Assembly: GCA_963995525.1 (NCBI GenBank)
Contig: OZ023214.1
Span: 30,873,518 to 30,937,517, forward strand
DNA: 64,000 nucleotides
Direction: 5' to 3'
Source of the DNA: Escarpia spicata
Lineage: Eukaryota; Annelida; Polychaeta; Sabellida; Siboglinidae
Part shown: positions 1 through 12,600 of the stretch, one piece after another
Numbering within the stretch: position 1 is the first letter of the stretch
How the letters are laid out: each line of letters opens with the position of its first letter
Made by a program: the position numbers and the translations under genes
The notes under the pieces: model-generated
The model's input: only the letters and a program-made list of their open reading frames with translations
What the model was told of the DNA's origin: nothing
Databases searched by the model: none

Positions 1-379
1 CCGAATATACTAAAAATCTCAGATGTCATGAGAAATAGAAGACTCCGGTAACTTGGGCATGTGTGTCGTATACCAAAAGAAAATCCCCTGAACGTTGCTT
101 TCATACAAGCTTTTTGTGTATTAGAAGGTTTGTTTTATGAAGCGCAGTATCCAGTCCTAATAACCTCTGTATGCGCTTTACATTTTACCCCTGGCGCACA
201 TATTTCTTCTTACACCTTTATGAGAATAAATGATTACTTTGGTGACACAAATATTAAATAAATTTGCGAGCGCGCGTACAAGGATGCGTTATGCAACGAG
301 ACCATAAAATATTGTGTTTCCTGTAAACTGTTAAAGATGAAAGGACAGTTACTTAATAAAATATCAAAGTGTGTATTTA
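1..379. other. no gene seen
   Basis: AT-rich sequence. I see no conserved protein similarity or RNA gene here; the short open frame at 61-261 has no recognisable motif. Confidence 0.5.
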
Positions 380-1185
380 TGATTTAGTAGACACCAAAAG
401 AATGGACTGATGTTTTAAAACGTCAACATACCTATAAATAGTGTAGACTATATTTAATAATGGATGCCTTTCTAACCGTATTTACGCAGACGTATAGGTC
501 TAGCTAGTGCCATACTTATAGAAAAAACTTGACAGAGGGAACAAACGATATGTAGGGCGAAAAAGACAACTAATTGTTATTTGTATTGACAACGAATAGG
601 AAAATATTGTAACAACTAAAACATGGTCAGAATCGTATCAATGTTCAGTGATCAACTGAATATAAACAGAAGTACGGACGCCAACACAATTACAAACACA
701 CGGTCCTACCTTCCGAGCCGGTTGTCCGGAATCAGCAGTCAGAATTTTCATCGGGCAGCTGGGTCGCGTCGTAAACGAGACTTTGGAAAGTCAGCGTTGA
801 TGCTCCACCGGGTATCCTTTTAGGCCGGTGATTATATCAATCCTGGATGGTAGTGGCGAATCCGAGCTCTGGGTGCAATTAAGTTTCCCCGCAATGTAAT
901 GAAGAAAGACGCTGGATAACCCACAGTGATATCGCAGGCCGGTGTTGGAGGTTCACGACATTCACACCCCATATACCATAACATTTTCTGTCTTGGGCCT
1001 GGTTGGCAGAGAATGACAGCTTATAGCTTGTAATGCCAACCAAATGTTGATAGGCCAGTGGTAGGCCAAGCATCGGAACTGCCATTGTTAGACCAAAATT
1101 GGCCCTATCTTAACCCAATGTTTGCTGCCAACATTGGCCCAATATAGTAACATACATTGGGCCAATACTGGCCCGATTGGCCATG
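380..1185 (-). mobile_element. degenerate DNA element, copy A, with MITE-like end
   Basis: The stretch 380-1185 matches the reverse complement of 53214-53905 over nearly its whole length. Shared landmarks are the block around 610-770 and the TTGGCCCAA/TTGGGCCAA palindromic part at 1085-1185. At 967-990 it carries a diverged version of the terminal sequence CCCAGATAGCATTTCC seen at 5864 and 53214; the other end is lost. It encodes no intact protein. I infer a non-autonomous DNA transposon of a family present three times in the window (here, 5861-6122 and 53214-53905). Confidence 0.6.
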
Positions 1186-1738
1186 AGTTCAGTGAGCCCC
1201 CGGGAGCTCTGGTCCTTGGTTTTTTCATCGGCATTCGGGGAGCTCGGGTCCGTGGGGCACGTGACCCAGTCTTGGACGGGTCCATAGAGGGTAATCTATG
1301 GGAACCTCCAATTGTACCCTCCCCCATTCAACCAAGCTCAGAGGCGCATCAAAACAAAATAATTGGTCAATCTGAAAATCCATAAGCATTATTCGAGTTG
1401 TCAAAATATGGGGTCAAGGCGCTAGGGAGCTATGGTTCTAAAGATAAGTTTTTAAATGCATGACGACAGAATTTTGTAATATTTTCAACTGATCTAACAC
1501 TAAGATGGAACCTATTCCAAAGAGTTGGTGCAGCAACAGAAGAAGCCCTAGTTTCAATGTTAGTGTTGACTCTAGGAACAAAAAGTAGGCACGAACTAGA
1601 TCATCGAAGCTCTATAGGTTTTCTTACAGGAGTAAGTAGTGAATGCAAATAAGATGGTTGCTTACTGGACAGTGCCGGGTATGTAATGGTACAGATCTTA
1701 AATATTATACGATATCGTACACGAATCCAAAATGCAAA
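1186..1738. other. intergenic, no gene seen
   Basis: A GC-richer block (about 1190-1330, with repeated GGGAGCTC and GGGGCACG-like words) is followed by AT-rich sequence. No gene is recognised. The open frames here sit in repeat-derived DNA and show no family motif. Confidence 0.4.
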
Positions 1739-4215
1739 GACTTCAAAAGTGGTACAGAAAAACGAGCAGATCATCTTGTAACTACACAAGTTTTCTTCGT
1801 CTTTGTTTTCTTCTTCTTATTATTATTATTACATCGCTTTATTGTAATTGCAGTAAACGGCCACGATGACTTCGATATGTGGACTATACAAGTTCTACAA
1901 TGCGTGCGATACGGCAACAGGACCATGCAAGTTCACGAAGCGGCTGCAAAGCTTTAGGCTTAGAGACTGTTACATTATTCATATATATCGGACTTTAAAT
2001 ACGAAGGTATTAAAAAGCTTGTATCGTTTTAATTTATTTAAAGTAACCATGTTTGGCAGGAGAATAAACTCCTTTCGCTGTTGAAACACCCTGGTAAATC
2101 ACACCACCTCCTCCCCGACAGTGATTTGTGGTTAGTTGGTCGGCTTGCAGATTCCTTCCACAGCTTACTGTCAGTCATTTTAACCGGATATTGTTTTGAT
2201 CTAAAGTAAGTTAGCCTTACCTGCGACATGGCTAGGAACCGACACTGATAATCAGGTTATAAACGAACTCGTGCCATCTGGTTACACAATACAACACATC
2301 TTTCGACCCAGTGAGAAGCGCGGTGGAAGTGAGGCCGTACTCTACAAATGCGTATTGACCATTAAGACTGTGGATTCTACACGCAATGGCATGTTTACAC
2401 ATTTCGAACATATGGACTGTACGGTCACTTCCAATGATGTGAATGTGAGATTATGCAGCGTTTACCGTCCGCCTCCGTCTGAGCGAAACGGTTTTAAGAA
2501 CAGTGTGTTTTTGACGAGTGGAGTTTGTACTTGGACCGCCTTGCTGTTATAACCAACGATGTAATCATAACAGTTGACCTTAATTTCCACCCCGACAACA
2601 TTAAAGATGCAGATGCGGTGCGCTTCAATGGCACGTTGGAAGTTCACGGATTGGTACAACACGTGGTGGGACCCACACACAAGATGGACGTTGTCATCAC
2701 CCGGGACATTAGTACCTTGTTGATTGGGATGCCAACAGTTTCTGAGCCATGTCTTGGGGACCATCTGGCTGTGTGTTTTATAATTAATTTAACGAAGCCA
2801 GACAGATTTCGCCAGCTGGTCACTGTCAGGAAGCTTCGGGACATTTATATTCCGGAATTTATCAAGGATTTAATTCCAATTTTTAACAACACGGATAAGC
2901 CGCTAAATGACTTGTACACGTCTACACTACGGGAACTGAAGCTGTTGTCGACCAACACCCTCCTGTCCAAAGAAAGTTGATAACACTGAGACCAAACGCG
3001 CAATGGTATTCAGATGAACTGAGACACGCCAAACACGCGCGCAGGCGAGCAGAGAAGGTATGGCGGTGAACCAAACTCACCGTTCATCGGCAGCTGTTCA
3101 GGGAGCAATGCAATGCAGTTAACAAACTGATGATCAGTGCAAAAAAAAACATTCTTTTCTACAAAGATGAGAGACTGCGGCAAGGATCAGAAACAAATTA
3201 ACGAGACATTAAATTTTGATGGGTAACACAGGACACGTAATGTTACCAACCCATGAATCGGCCGAACAGTTAGCTACTGGTTTCGGTGACTTTTATATGA
3301 ACAAAGTCGCTACTATCCGACGTAACATTGATACCGGCAACCCAAGTGATATGTACGAAACAGCATTGGACGATGACGTCATGTTTGACGGAATCCCGCT
3401 TCAAAGGTTTCTGCCAGCCACCCATGATGAGGTGAAGCGAATAATCACAAACTCGAAATCTTGGGGTTATTATGAACAACGGCTTAACAATGCAGAAACA
3501 GGTGGATGCGATCTCCAAGTTATGTTTCTACCACATCCGAAATATTGGCAAAGTCAGGCAATACATCACAAATGACGCCTGTAAGATTCTAGACCAGGCA
3601 CTGTTAACATCTCGCCTTGATTATAGAAACGTGCTGCTGCAAGGTTTGCCTCAGGTACCAATTGAACGATTGCAGAGTATACAGAACTGCGCCGCTCGCC
3701 TAATCACCAGGACACGCAAGAGCGAGCACACAACGCCTGTGTTACGCGAACTACATCGGCTAGTAGGTGCCTGTGAAATACCGGCTTAGCTTTAAGGCCA
3801 ACACCTGTACGTATAAAGTGCTCAACGGATTGGCACTGGCATACATGAGTGACATTGTGTAGAAACATCAAACTACTCGTACCTTAAGATCAACGGAGAA
3901 GTCATTTCTCGTCGTACCTGTGCTGCTGACTGTAACTTATGGTGAACGTTCGTTATTTCAGCCGACACGCGGCCGTACTGTGGAACGACTTGCCTGAGAA
4001 CATTAAACAACTGAACACTCTCAGCTCTTTCAAGAGACATTTAAAAACATATATCTTTAAACTGGCGTACGATTGACGTGATCGAGTCACGCTCTCATTT
4101 TAATGACATTGCTACCACACTAATGATTTATTCGTAATGTTTTATTCATGTGTGTATTATAAGTGTAATTTCTATGTATCTATTTATTTGTTATGTTGAA
4201 ATAAACTCTTTTACA
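1739..4215 (+). mobile_element. CR1-like non-LTR retrotransposon, internally deleted and frameshifted
   Basis: The pieces of one LINE lie in order. An endonuclease portion (about 2271-2980, several frames) has the CR1-type words VYRPPPSE, then LDRLAVITN, VDLNFHPDN and GPTHKMDVV. A connecting part follows at 3216-3440. The thumb/C-terminal part (3472-3790) contains SRLDYRNVLLQGLP and RLQSIQNCAARLI. The extreme C-terminus, near 3955-4075, reads like HAAVLWNDLPENIKQL. The catalytic reverse-transcriptase palm, with its YADD box, is missing, so there is a large internal deletion. AATAAA-like 3' sequence lies near 4200. The first part (1739-2980) is closely related to 51583-52370. It is non-functional. 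Confidence 0.8.
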
Positions 4216-4804
4216 CTACGTATTTTTTTTAAATAATCTATATTTTATAGTTTTATTTAATTTATGCTGCTTTGTTTAAAGCGCCTGAGAGGATTTTATT
4301 GCAAGTAGATTATTAATTCCGATATTATTATTAAATGATTGGTTGATTGCTGACGGTGCCTTTTTCGTCATTCGATGCATAAATTCGTAAAAAAATCCTG
4401 AAAACCAAAGAAGTGTGGTACTGTTTGTTTCACACAGTTGTGCCGTCAAGGATGTCAGTTGATAAACAACGAAGATACGCTAATTTTCAATACCTATAGC
4501 TTTCATAATGACACTCGCTAGATGCATTGCAGTAGGATATTTGCGTGGGTCGTGCAGTCAATATTTGCGTGGGTCATGAAGTAGATTAGGCTGTTGCGGG
4601 ACACGTGGGTCGCGGTGACGGCACTCAGAGGATCGCACTCTCAATCGAATCGTTTTGATGCCGTTTCGAACCTTGTGCAAGTTCGTTCAATCCACGCTGT
4701 CCCAGTTCACTTAGCTGTATGAGTGAGTACAACGCTATATACAGACATTGGAAGGTATTTGTGAACGAATAGTATTCTCGTACCAATTGCCGTGTATCCG
4801 ACGG
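4216..4804. other. intergenic, no gene seen
   Basis: AT-rich LINE-flanking sequence with short direct repeats (for example ATATTTGCGTGGGTC at about 4538 and 4560). No gene is recognised. Confidence 0.4.
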
Positions 4805-4925
4805 CGTCCCAGATAAGCCGAGATGGTCTTCAATTGAACATTTATGCAAGGTGTGAAATGTAAAGCGCTTTGAGCAGACCTAAGCACTGCATGCCATGTT
4901 ATAAAAGAACATACATTTTACGTTA
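4805..4925 (+). mobile_element. short retroelement tail (GTAAAGCGCTTTGAGCAG family), copy 1
   Basis: It contains the core TGTAAAGCGCTTTGAGCAG followed by a TATAAAAGAACATAC tail. Related copies lie at 35590-35710, 43675-43830 and 60900-61045, and all share an upstream ATTGAAC(A)GGTC-like word. I read this as the shared 3' end of a SINE or of the LINE that mobilises it. No promoter boxes are clear in this copy. Confidence 0.55.
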
Positions 4926-5860
4926 AGCATAGTGAATGGTGTTTGTAGACATAACATAAAGCGAATGTTGTGGTAAGCTGTGCCAAACAGATTGCAATGT
5001 GCGCTTGGCATGTTTGTTAAGGATACAGTTCCGTCGGCAAATGCATGCGACAGATCGAACTCCTTGGAGGTTGTCTTGAGTATCACAGAATCGCATGGCA
5101 ATTCGATGAGCTAGCTCATTGCATATAGCTAACGACGCGTCGTCGATATCCTAATGGAAGATATCAACAATTAACTTTCTGTTGCGAGCTCTGAGTAGTA
5201 GGCCTATACACATGTGTCCGGATTTCCAGGGTTTATTCTGGGGTACTGATACGTGTCCGTTGATGGCGTTCGGCAGTAGCATCGTGATATCGAAAGCGCA
5301 GACGAACTGTACAATCTCATTGATTTGTTCTCTTCTGTAGTTGGACATTCAGCAGATTGAGATGCGCCTTGATGTCCAATGCATATGAGGGTCAACGAAT
5401 TTCGGTAAATCTGAAGCCTCTGTTCCACAAACAAGCTAATCCCGTGGCTCGATCAGCTGATACACACGGCGCACCATAGCTCCTCAACTCAGCCAGCACG
5501 CTTCGCAGAAGTACAGAAGGTCTCTTAATATTGCGCATTCATATCGGCGAGAATGTGTTGGAACTGCCGGTGGTTTAGGCTACAAGCACGAATGTTGTCT
5601 TCATGATCACGCTCATTGTGTTTTGGCTGTTTCATTTACATGCCACCAAGACTTTCTTGAGGGATGATGCAGTGAATGATCCAGCGGGTTCTTGCGCCCA
5701 CAGAAGGTGCACCAATTAAGTGTCATCATCCCGCGGGTTGCATTGTGTACATGTGTAATCTCGCGTTTAGTCCGTGAGCCGCATGTAACATCTGCGCGGG
5801 CCGAAGTTAGCCTACGGGCCGCAAGTTGCCGACCCCTGCAATGTGGGATATTAAGCCCTG
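4926..5860. other. intergenic, no gene seen
   Basis: No conserved coding sequence is found on either strand. The open frames at 5613-6077 (minus) and 5692-5973 (plus) run into the MITE that follows and have no recognisable domain. Confidence 0.4.
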
Positions 5861-6122
5861 TCTCAGATAGCATTTCCAATTTGGGCCAACATGGTTGCCA
5901 ACATTTGGTCAAGATCCGGATGTCTGTCGGGCCAATGTTGGTCCAACATTGGCAGTTCCGATGCTTAGCATAGTACTGGCCTATCAACATTGTCACAAGG
6001 CTGGCATTCCAAGCTACTGCCAAGAAATTAATGGTTGCCGATTTACAAGCAACATTGGCCCAAGGCTGGCATTCCAAGCTATAGGCTGCTATTCTTTGCC
6101 GAAGACGGAAATGCTATCTGGG
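5861..6122 (+). mobile_element. MITE with perfect 14-bp terminal inverted repeats (copy B)
   Basis: CAGATAGCATTTCC at 5864-5877 is the exact reverse complement of GGAAATGCTATCTG at 6107-6120. The interior holds repeated TTGGCCCAA/CATTGGC palindromic words and two direct copies of GGCTGGCATTCCAAGCTA. It matches the MITE portions at 967-1185 (inverted) and 53214-53443. It has no coding capacity, so it is a miniature inverted-repeat element mobilised by an unknown transposase. Confidence 0.7.
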
Positions 6123-6223
6123 TTCTCGCTGTGCCGAGAAGAGAGTGTTGGCTGTCGCTCACAAAAACCTCCAACTGAAGTGAACCTACGTTGCCGAAAT
6201 ATTTACCCAGCTAGCACATCTAC

Positions 6224-6700
6224 GTAGATACCACGTGGTAGCCACGTTGCGCTGACGTTGTGACAACGCGGCATTTTACGTAGAAACTACGTGGTTTTGT
6301 TGGGTCGCAGTTACGTGGTCACAACGTAGTTTTCATGTGCAATTTCACGTTGCCACAACCTTTAGAACACGTTGATGACGTCACAACGTGGCATTTTCTA
6401 CGTAATTACCACGTGGCAGTCACGTTGCGCTGACGTTGTGACAATGTGGCATTTTATGTAGAAACTACGTGGTTTTGTTGGGTCGCAGTTACGTGGTCAC
6501 AACGTGGTTTTCATGTGCAATTTCACGTTACCACAACCTCTAGAACACGTTGATGGTGTCACAACATGGCATTTTCTACGTAAAAGTGATTTTATATGGT
6601 CGCAATTACGTGGTCACCACGTGGACATTTCACACGGAGACATCACGTTATTGCCACGTTTAGTACACGTTACATTCAAACAAAAAGTATTGTTAGTAAC
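6224..6700. repeat. 178-bp tandem repeat with ACGTGG/CCACGT palindromes
   Basis: CCACGTGG recurs at 6231 and 6409, giving a 178-bp period. The two full units are strongly alike along their whole length (GTTGCGCTGACGTTGTGACAA, ACTACGTGGTTTTGTTGGGT). A third, decayed unit runs from about 6587 to 6700. Each unit holds many ACGTGG/CCACGT E-box or palindromic words, so single strands could fold. The short open frame at 6504-6710 is simply repeat. Confidence 0.75.
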
Positions 6701-6904
6701 GTTGGGGTGATCGCATAAGTTAGCAGAGCCCCCAAAAACGTACAGCAGTACTTATTGGTGAGTGGACTGGTGATAATTACAATCGTCCAAACATCCTGAT
6801 GAAAACTCGCTACATTGGCGCCACCTATCAAATAGTTTAGATTTAATATGTATTAATCGCTAGGTGGCGCCAATGTAGACATTTTCCTCGTACTAGAAGT
6901 TGAA

Positions 6905-7353
6905 AGGCTCAGCACACAGTTTTCCCATTGGCGACCATGTTAATGTTTTGTGTTATTATAAGAAAACGTGACCTATAAACTTTCTTAAACTTCCCACCTG
7001 CTGTTATTATCATCTCATTGACATGCTGGTCGATTTTAGTCATAATCTAATATCTCTAGCTCTTGCAAAATGCCTGTATGTATGACACCCGTCAATATTT
7101 ACAAATGCATGCAGGCAGTAATCCGGCTAAAGTGTCAACTCGCCAAATTGCTGCCAGATACCCTTCCGCTTAGTAAAATCAGCTAAAAGACACCATTTTA
7201 CTGTCAACAGCTGCTACAATCACATCTAGAAATCTGACTACTCAAATGCACTTATGTCTGAGCAAGTGAACATTGTAAAAAATCATTTCTCAAAAATACA
7301 ATGCACTTTTTTTCGTTTGTAATCAAGCAGGAAGTCCAACAGTGTGCTGACCC
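6905..7353. mobile_element. ~450-bp repeat element with inverted ends, copy 1
   Basis: It is nearly identical to 8262-8716, in direct orientation with an offset of 1361 bp. The left edge (CTCAGCACACAG) and right edge (CAGTGTGCTGACCCC) are imperfect inverted repeats, as expected of a small DNA transposon. No protein is encoded. Confidence 0.6.
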
Positions 7354-8261
7354 CAAATAGGCATGGTGATTTTGGAGAAAAATGTTGAAAACAACACACT
7401 TTATAGGCACCAATGTTACAAGCACTCTGCAATTTTATGTTTTGTAATCCCTCCAGGTGTTGTTTTATGCACATTTCAAAGGTGCCACCAAACTTGGCAA
7501 GGCACCAGAAAAATCAGCACTTCGCTGTTGGACAATTTGTAATCCAGCACAACGTTCTCAGGTGGCACTATAAACTCCTGATACAGTTTTCCAGAAAGTC
7601 CAATAAGTGTTTTATAAGAAAATTCAATATAGGCAGTTGTTACGTTACATTCAAATGTATATTGATTTGTTTACCTTGTGCCCTATTTACAAAGGTAAAC
7701 ATCAACAAAAAGTCACCTTAGGGTGTGAATTCCTCAAAGGCTAAATGTATCAAGCAGTTCAATTACATAATATTACACAGCTTAATTAGCAGACATTCAG
7801 AAAACAATGCCACTTGCTTAATTGGCCAGAAGGTCCAGTCAGTAGACAGATCTGATAACAGGCTCTGGCTATGGCCTACTCCAGCTAATCACTGTCCTCC
7901 GACGTCATTAGGGTCAATGACAACATATTCACTTGTGTTTAATTAGCTGAAGTAAACAAAAAACGATTGATGAATCACCCTGCTGCAATGTTATTGGTTC
8001 ATTTTCATTCAGATTTTCAAATTGAGGCTTAACTACTGGCATACGCACCCCACCCCCCTTATAAGACATGTGTTTCGTCACTGTGATTTTGACTTGCAGA
8101 CTGATGAGAAGTCTGTAATATCCAAAAACGGTTTGTCCCATTCAACTGTAGTTTTGCCATACACGTATTTTCAGTAATTGTTTCAAGATATTTGAAGTAA
8201 AACGCATCCTCCGACATTGTGCAATGACTATAGCGTGCTTTCGTTGCCAGGCTCTCTACTT
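7354..8261. other. spacer between two direct repeat copies
   Basis: About 900 bp of AT-rich DNA lie between the two ~450-bp elements. The open frames here (7413-7721 and 7725-7946 plus, 7929-8141 minus) have no recognisable motif. If the flanking copies were LTRs this would be the interior, but no gag, pol or primer-binding signal is visible. Confidence 0.4.
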
Positions 8262-8716
8262 GGGCTCAACACACTGTCAGTTTTGCCACTGGCGACCATG
8301 TTAATGTTTTGTGTGATTATAAGAAAATGTGACCTATAAAGTTTCTTAAACTTCCCACCTGCTGTTATTATCATCTCGTTGACATGCTGATCGATTTTAG
8401 TCAAAATCTAATATCTCTAGCTCTTACAAAATGCCTGTATGTATGACACCCGTCAATATTTACAAATGCATGCAGGCAGTAATCCGGCTAAAGTGTCAAC
8501 TAGCCAAATTGCTGACAGATACCATTCCGCTTAGTAAAATCAGCTAAAAAGACACCATTTTACTGTCAACAGCTGCTACAATCACATCTAGAAATCTGAC
8601 TACTCAAATGCACTTATGTCAGAACAAATGAACATTGTAAAAAGTAATTTCTCAAAAATATAATGCACTTTTTTTCGTTTGTAATCAAGCAGGAAGTCCA
8701 ACAGTGTGCTGACCCC
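8262..8716. mobile_element. ~450-bp repeat element with inverted ends, copy 2
   Basis: This is the second copy of the element at 6905-7353, differing at only scattered positions. Its left edge, GGGCTCAACACACTGT, resembles the reverse complement of its right edge, GGGGTCAGCACACTGT. Both copies end at the same GTGCTGACCCC, beyond which the flanks are unrelated. Confidence 0.6.
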
Positions 8717-9074
8717 TGAACTCGGCGTGTTCGTCGGCGCTATCCAGCCCACGGTTACGTGATCATGTTTCACCCGAACTCGTCTTCTTCGTCCTTAATG
8801 CATTTCGTCTTCGTTGGTCGGTTTCTGTTATTGTGACATCACTGACTTAGATAAATCATAAGATAAGTTGCGCATCGTGCCATTCACGGGCAGTTTTTTT
8901 AAATAAACAAATAAAAATTAAATTTAAGAAGTTTACAGCATTATGCAAACGCGTGCCCTAAGTAACTGAGTAAGTTTTAGTACTATATATAATATTATAC
9001 ACTACACTTTTTTGGGACTTTACAAACCAGTGACACATGATCATGATTTACATTAAAACACACTTTTTAATTCA

Positions 9075-9670
9075 TTGCTCTGGAAGGATTTTATTGCATT
9101 TAAATATTCAAACAACAGTACAGTATATTACACAGTTGTGAACATGATGGTCTAAAAATACAATAAAACGTTCGTTATAATATATTATGATGTATTTCAC
9201 AAGAAGGAAATTATATAAAGAGTATTACAACAATCACAAATAAACAAAGGCATAATAATTAAGCTGTCTACACATCTACAAAAATCACCAAAACACCAAG
9301 ATAAAGCATCGTTCAACACAATTAATGGTTTCTATAGGGAAACTTAAGCATAGAAAATAAAGGTAAGTTCTTATATAATGTAGTATCCAGTCATTAGAAC
9401 TTACACTACTCCCTGACAGACCTAGCTATACATATATATCTTTATTATAATTTGTAAATGTATAAAATGTAAATATCAAAACCCTTTAAAATAAGTTTAT
9501 AATGAACTTATTAAACTGTTCCCAATTGCATTTCAAACGGCCATCAAGAACCTTCCATTTACTTCATCCAAACTGCCAATAATAAAAATAAATGAACAAA
9601 CTACCCATATGCATGTGCACAGACCGCTGCGTTAGTCCAAGATTGGGCTCCTAAGAAATCATTAAACATC
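9075..9670 (-). other. probable 3' UTR of the DUF4806 gene
   Basis: It lies between the minus-strand stop codon at 9673-9671 and a minus-strand AATAAA signal at 9095-9090. It is AT-rich and non-coding. The assignment as 3' UTR is inferred from position and the signal only. Confidence 0.4.
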
Positions 9671-12600
9671 TCAGTCACTCTTGGAGGAAGGCGAAGACGA
9701 TTCAACAATCTCGATGTCATTGGTGCGTTTCTTTGAAGCCGGTGCCTAAACAGAAGAACATAAAAATAATGTTTAATTCAGATATTTAACCATAAAACAA
9801 GCAGTATTCATTCTATTAAGAGTACAGTGAGTTAAACAATCATGACATGAGTTTCTCACACCAGTGTGAAATTAAAATGTGTGGCCGCCCAAGGCCGCAC
9901 CATGTCCGTTTTCAAAACAAGGTGAAACTTATGACACCACCGACATTGCATGTCACTCTGAATTGGAAAACACATATTTGTTTCCAACATTTTTATAACT
10001 ACAACTCAGTTGAAATATAAGATAGCATTGATGAAATACACAGATGATCAGCATCACAGACTTGCTAACAAATGGACAAATCATAGAGCCAGCCATGAAC
10101 ACATGCTCCATGTTAATTAACTTTGTTAGTCTTAGAAGACATGTTATGGTTGACCACAACTATTTGTTGACAGGGTGGATTAGTATCTAACCCATTGCAG
10201 GGCTTAATATTATCTTTTATTATAGCCTTATTGCAAAGGGAACCAAAATATACTGCAGGGTTTCTCACATGAGTAGTCACTTTTTTGCAAGAAGACAGCT
10301 AAAATATATCAAAATCCAGTATCACCTTGTATTTCGGCCCTCCTCTTTTCTTGGGTGCATGTTTCAAGGTATCTGCAATGTCAGCCTCCACATCAGATGC
10401 CTTTGCTTTAGGGTGATTCTTCAGGCATGCTTCTAGAGAAAAAGGAGCAACAAACTGTTATATAAAAGCAGGCTACATGAACATATATCAATTTGTTTTA
10501 CAAAAAAAGTACAGAAACATTAATTTATTATAGTAAGAAAAGCAGCTAAGTCTGATGGGGCGCAGTGGTCGAGCAGTTAGAGTGCTGGACTGTCATTCAA
10601 AGGAAAGGGGTTCAAATACTTGTGCCGGCCAGGCAGTGGATTGGTATAGTTTCATCCACGATGTTGAAATTTGGGCAATTTCGTTCACCCTACGTGGCCT
10701 GTATTTTTCGGAAGACACTAGGCCGTTGGTCCCTTCTATCTGGTGTCTATGCTAGAGGAAGTAAAAGATCCCATGCAGGTAAATGAAAAACCTGTCATGG
10801 ACTCACTGAGTGCTAGAATCATCATCAAAATGATGTTTGTCGTATAATGGAAGAAGAACCCTATAAATTACAAGACAACAATCAACAATAATTACTTTGT
10901 TATATAAGAAAGGCCATTTATGACATAATTAAACTTACTGTTTATGACTCTGGCTACTGACAGCTGGATAAATGCAATCTTGCCCTTCTTCCCTTTCAGG
11001 CTGCAGCCACACCATAAGCCATTTGTTCTGACATTCCTCAGCATTCTACGCACAAAGTCGCCAACAGTGTGTCCCCCAGAAAAGCAAGTAGCACGTCTGC
11101 AATGTAGTAGATAATGAATATTTGTTATGAAACTCCTCTAAGACCACTGTGAACAGAAATAAAATATGCTTCTGTCATATATGAAAGGCAGTTTGCACAA
11201 ACCTACTTCAGTACAATGTACTTTTATCATGCTAAAACCATCTGGAATCATTTTTTGCCGATTCAACCAACCACCGTTACTTACTTGACTCCACTTAATA
11301 TCTAAATAATCTATCAATGCTGTAGTGATAATTCACTCTTCACTAGAGTAAATGCACTGTATCTTTGCAGAAATATTGGTATATAACTATTTTAATATCA
11401 ATGTAGATTTTAGCATCAAGACAAAATGAGGATTGATTTTCTCAAAATTAACATATATACCAGTTGCTTCTTGAAGGTGGGATCAGCCAGTTTTTCACAA
11501 AGAATTCCGAGTTCTTCAAGTGTATTGATGGGACTCGGTAGCACACCCTCCAGTTCTTCTCCTGCTGCTCGACTGACACTGGTCAGAGAGCGCAGTATCT
11601 GCATCATTTCAGCCACTGTTTTCTCCAAGCTTTGCACGCGCAACAGGGTTCTGCGTTGCAAACCTATCACCAGATAACTGAGTTATGCTCTTGTATGTAT
11701 TTTGCTGATATGAATGCAGACGTGCCATGTTTATTATCGATGAAATTTTTCCTAAAACAAAATAGTTAGAATTAATTATTTGCTACTAGCTTACACCCAC
11801 TCATGGAAGTTGGGACAACAATTTACTCATTTGTACTGGTGCCATGTGGTGATCTGATCACCACTGGGTTCTCTTAAGGAAAAAAGATCCTCCAGAAAAC
11901 CATAGCATATCAAAAACATATAAGAAAATAACTATCATTATGTACATCGCCAGTTGGTAGAGAGGCCTATGGTCCAAGGAAGCAACTGAAACCTAGAAAG
12001 AGGCAAGTGGACATTGGCATATCGGAGGAGATGCACTTACTATGATCCCAACTTAGCATGTTAATATCCAGATTAAAATATTCCTCAATATACAAACTGG
12101 CAGGTGTATTTCATTTTCCCAAGTACTAAATGTAATATAAGGTTTTGTTACCTGTTACTGTGACAATGTCTTCTCTCTCAGAAACAGTCGGAGATAGGAT
12201 GCCTTCGTTAGCTCTTGATGGTGATGTCTTACTGGAAAACAAGAATGAAATAATTGTCAATATTTAGTATATCTAAGTACTTGTGCAGTCTGAACGTAAT
12301 GCAACAGTGTAATCGAAGACAAATATAACATTTGATTGAATTAATGTACCTGGCTGCAAACAATCGTTTTGCACTACAATGTTCCTTTGACTGTCTCGGT
12401 GCACTTGGCGTGTATGCTGTTAACAGAAAACAGTGATTTTTATTGTCCAGAACACAATATTCACAACAATTTTGAAGTGAAAGATAAAAATATTTAATGT
12501 GTTACCACCAATAGGTTTTCATTTCACCAACTAACAACAGGTTATGTTTTATCAAGCTGGCAAAACACAATAGTCAATGATATAATATATGGATGCTACT

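Noticed and set aside
10555..10626. Functional tRNA gene
   Set aside because: The A and B boxes are tRNA-like, but the acceptor stem does not pair and a SINE body and tail follow.
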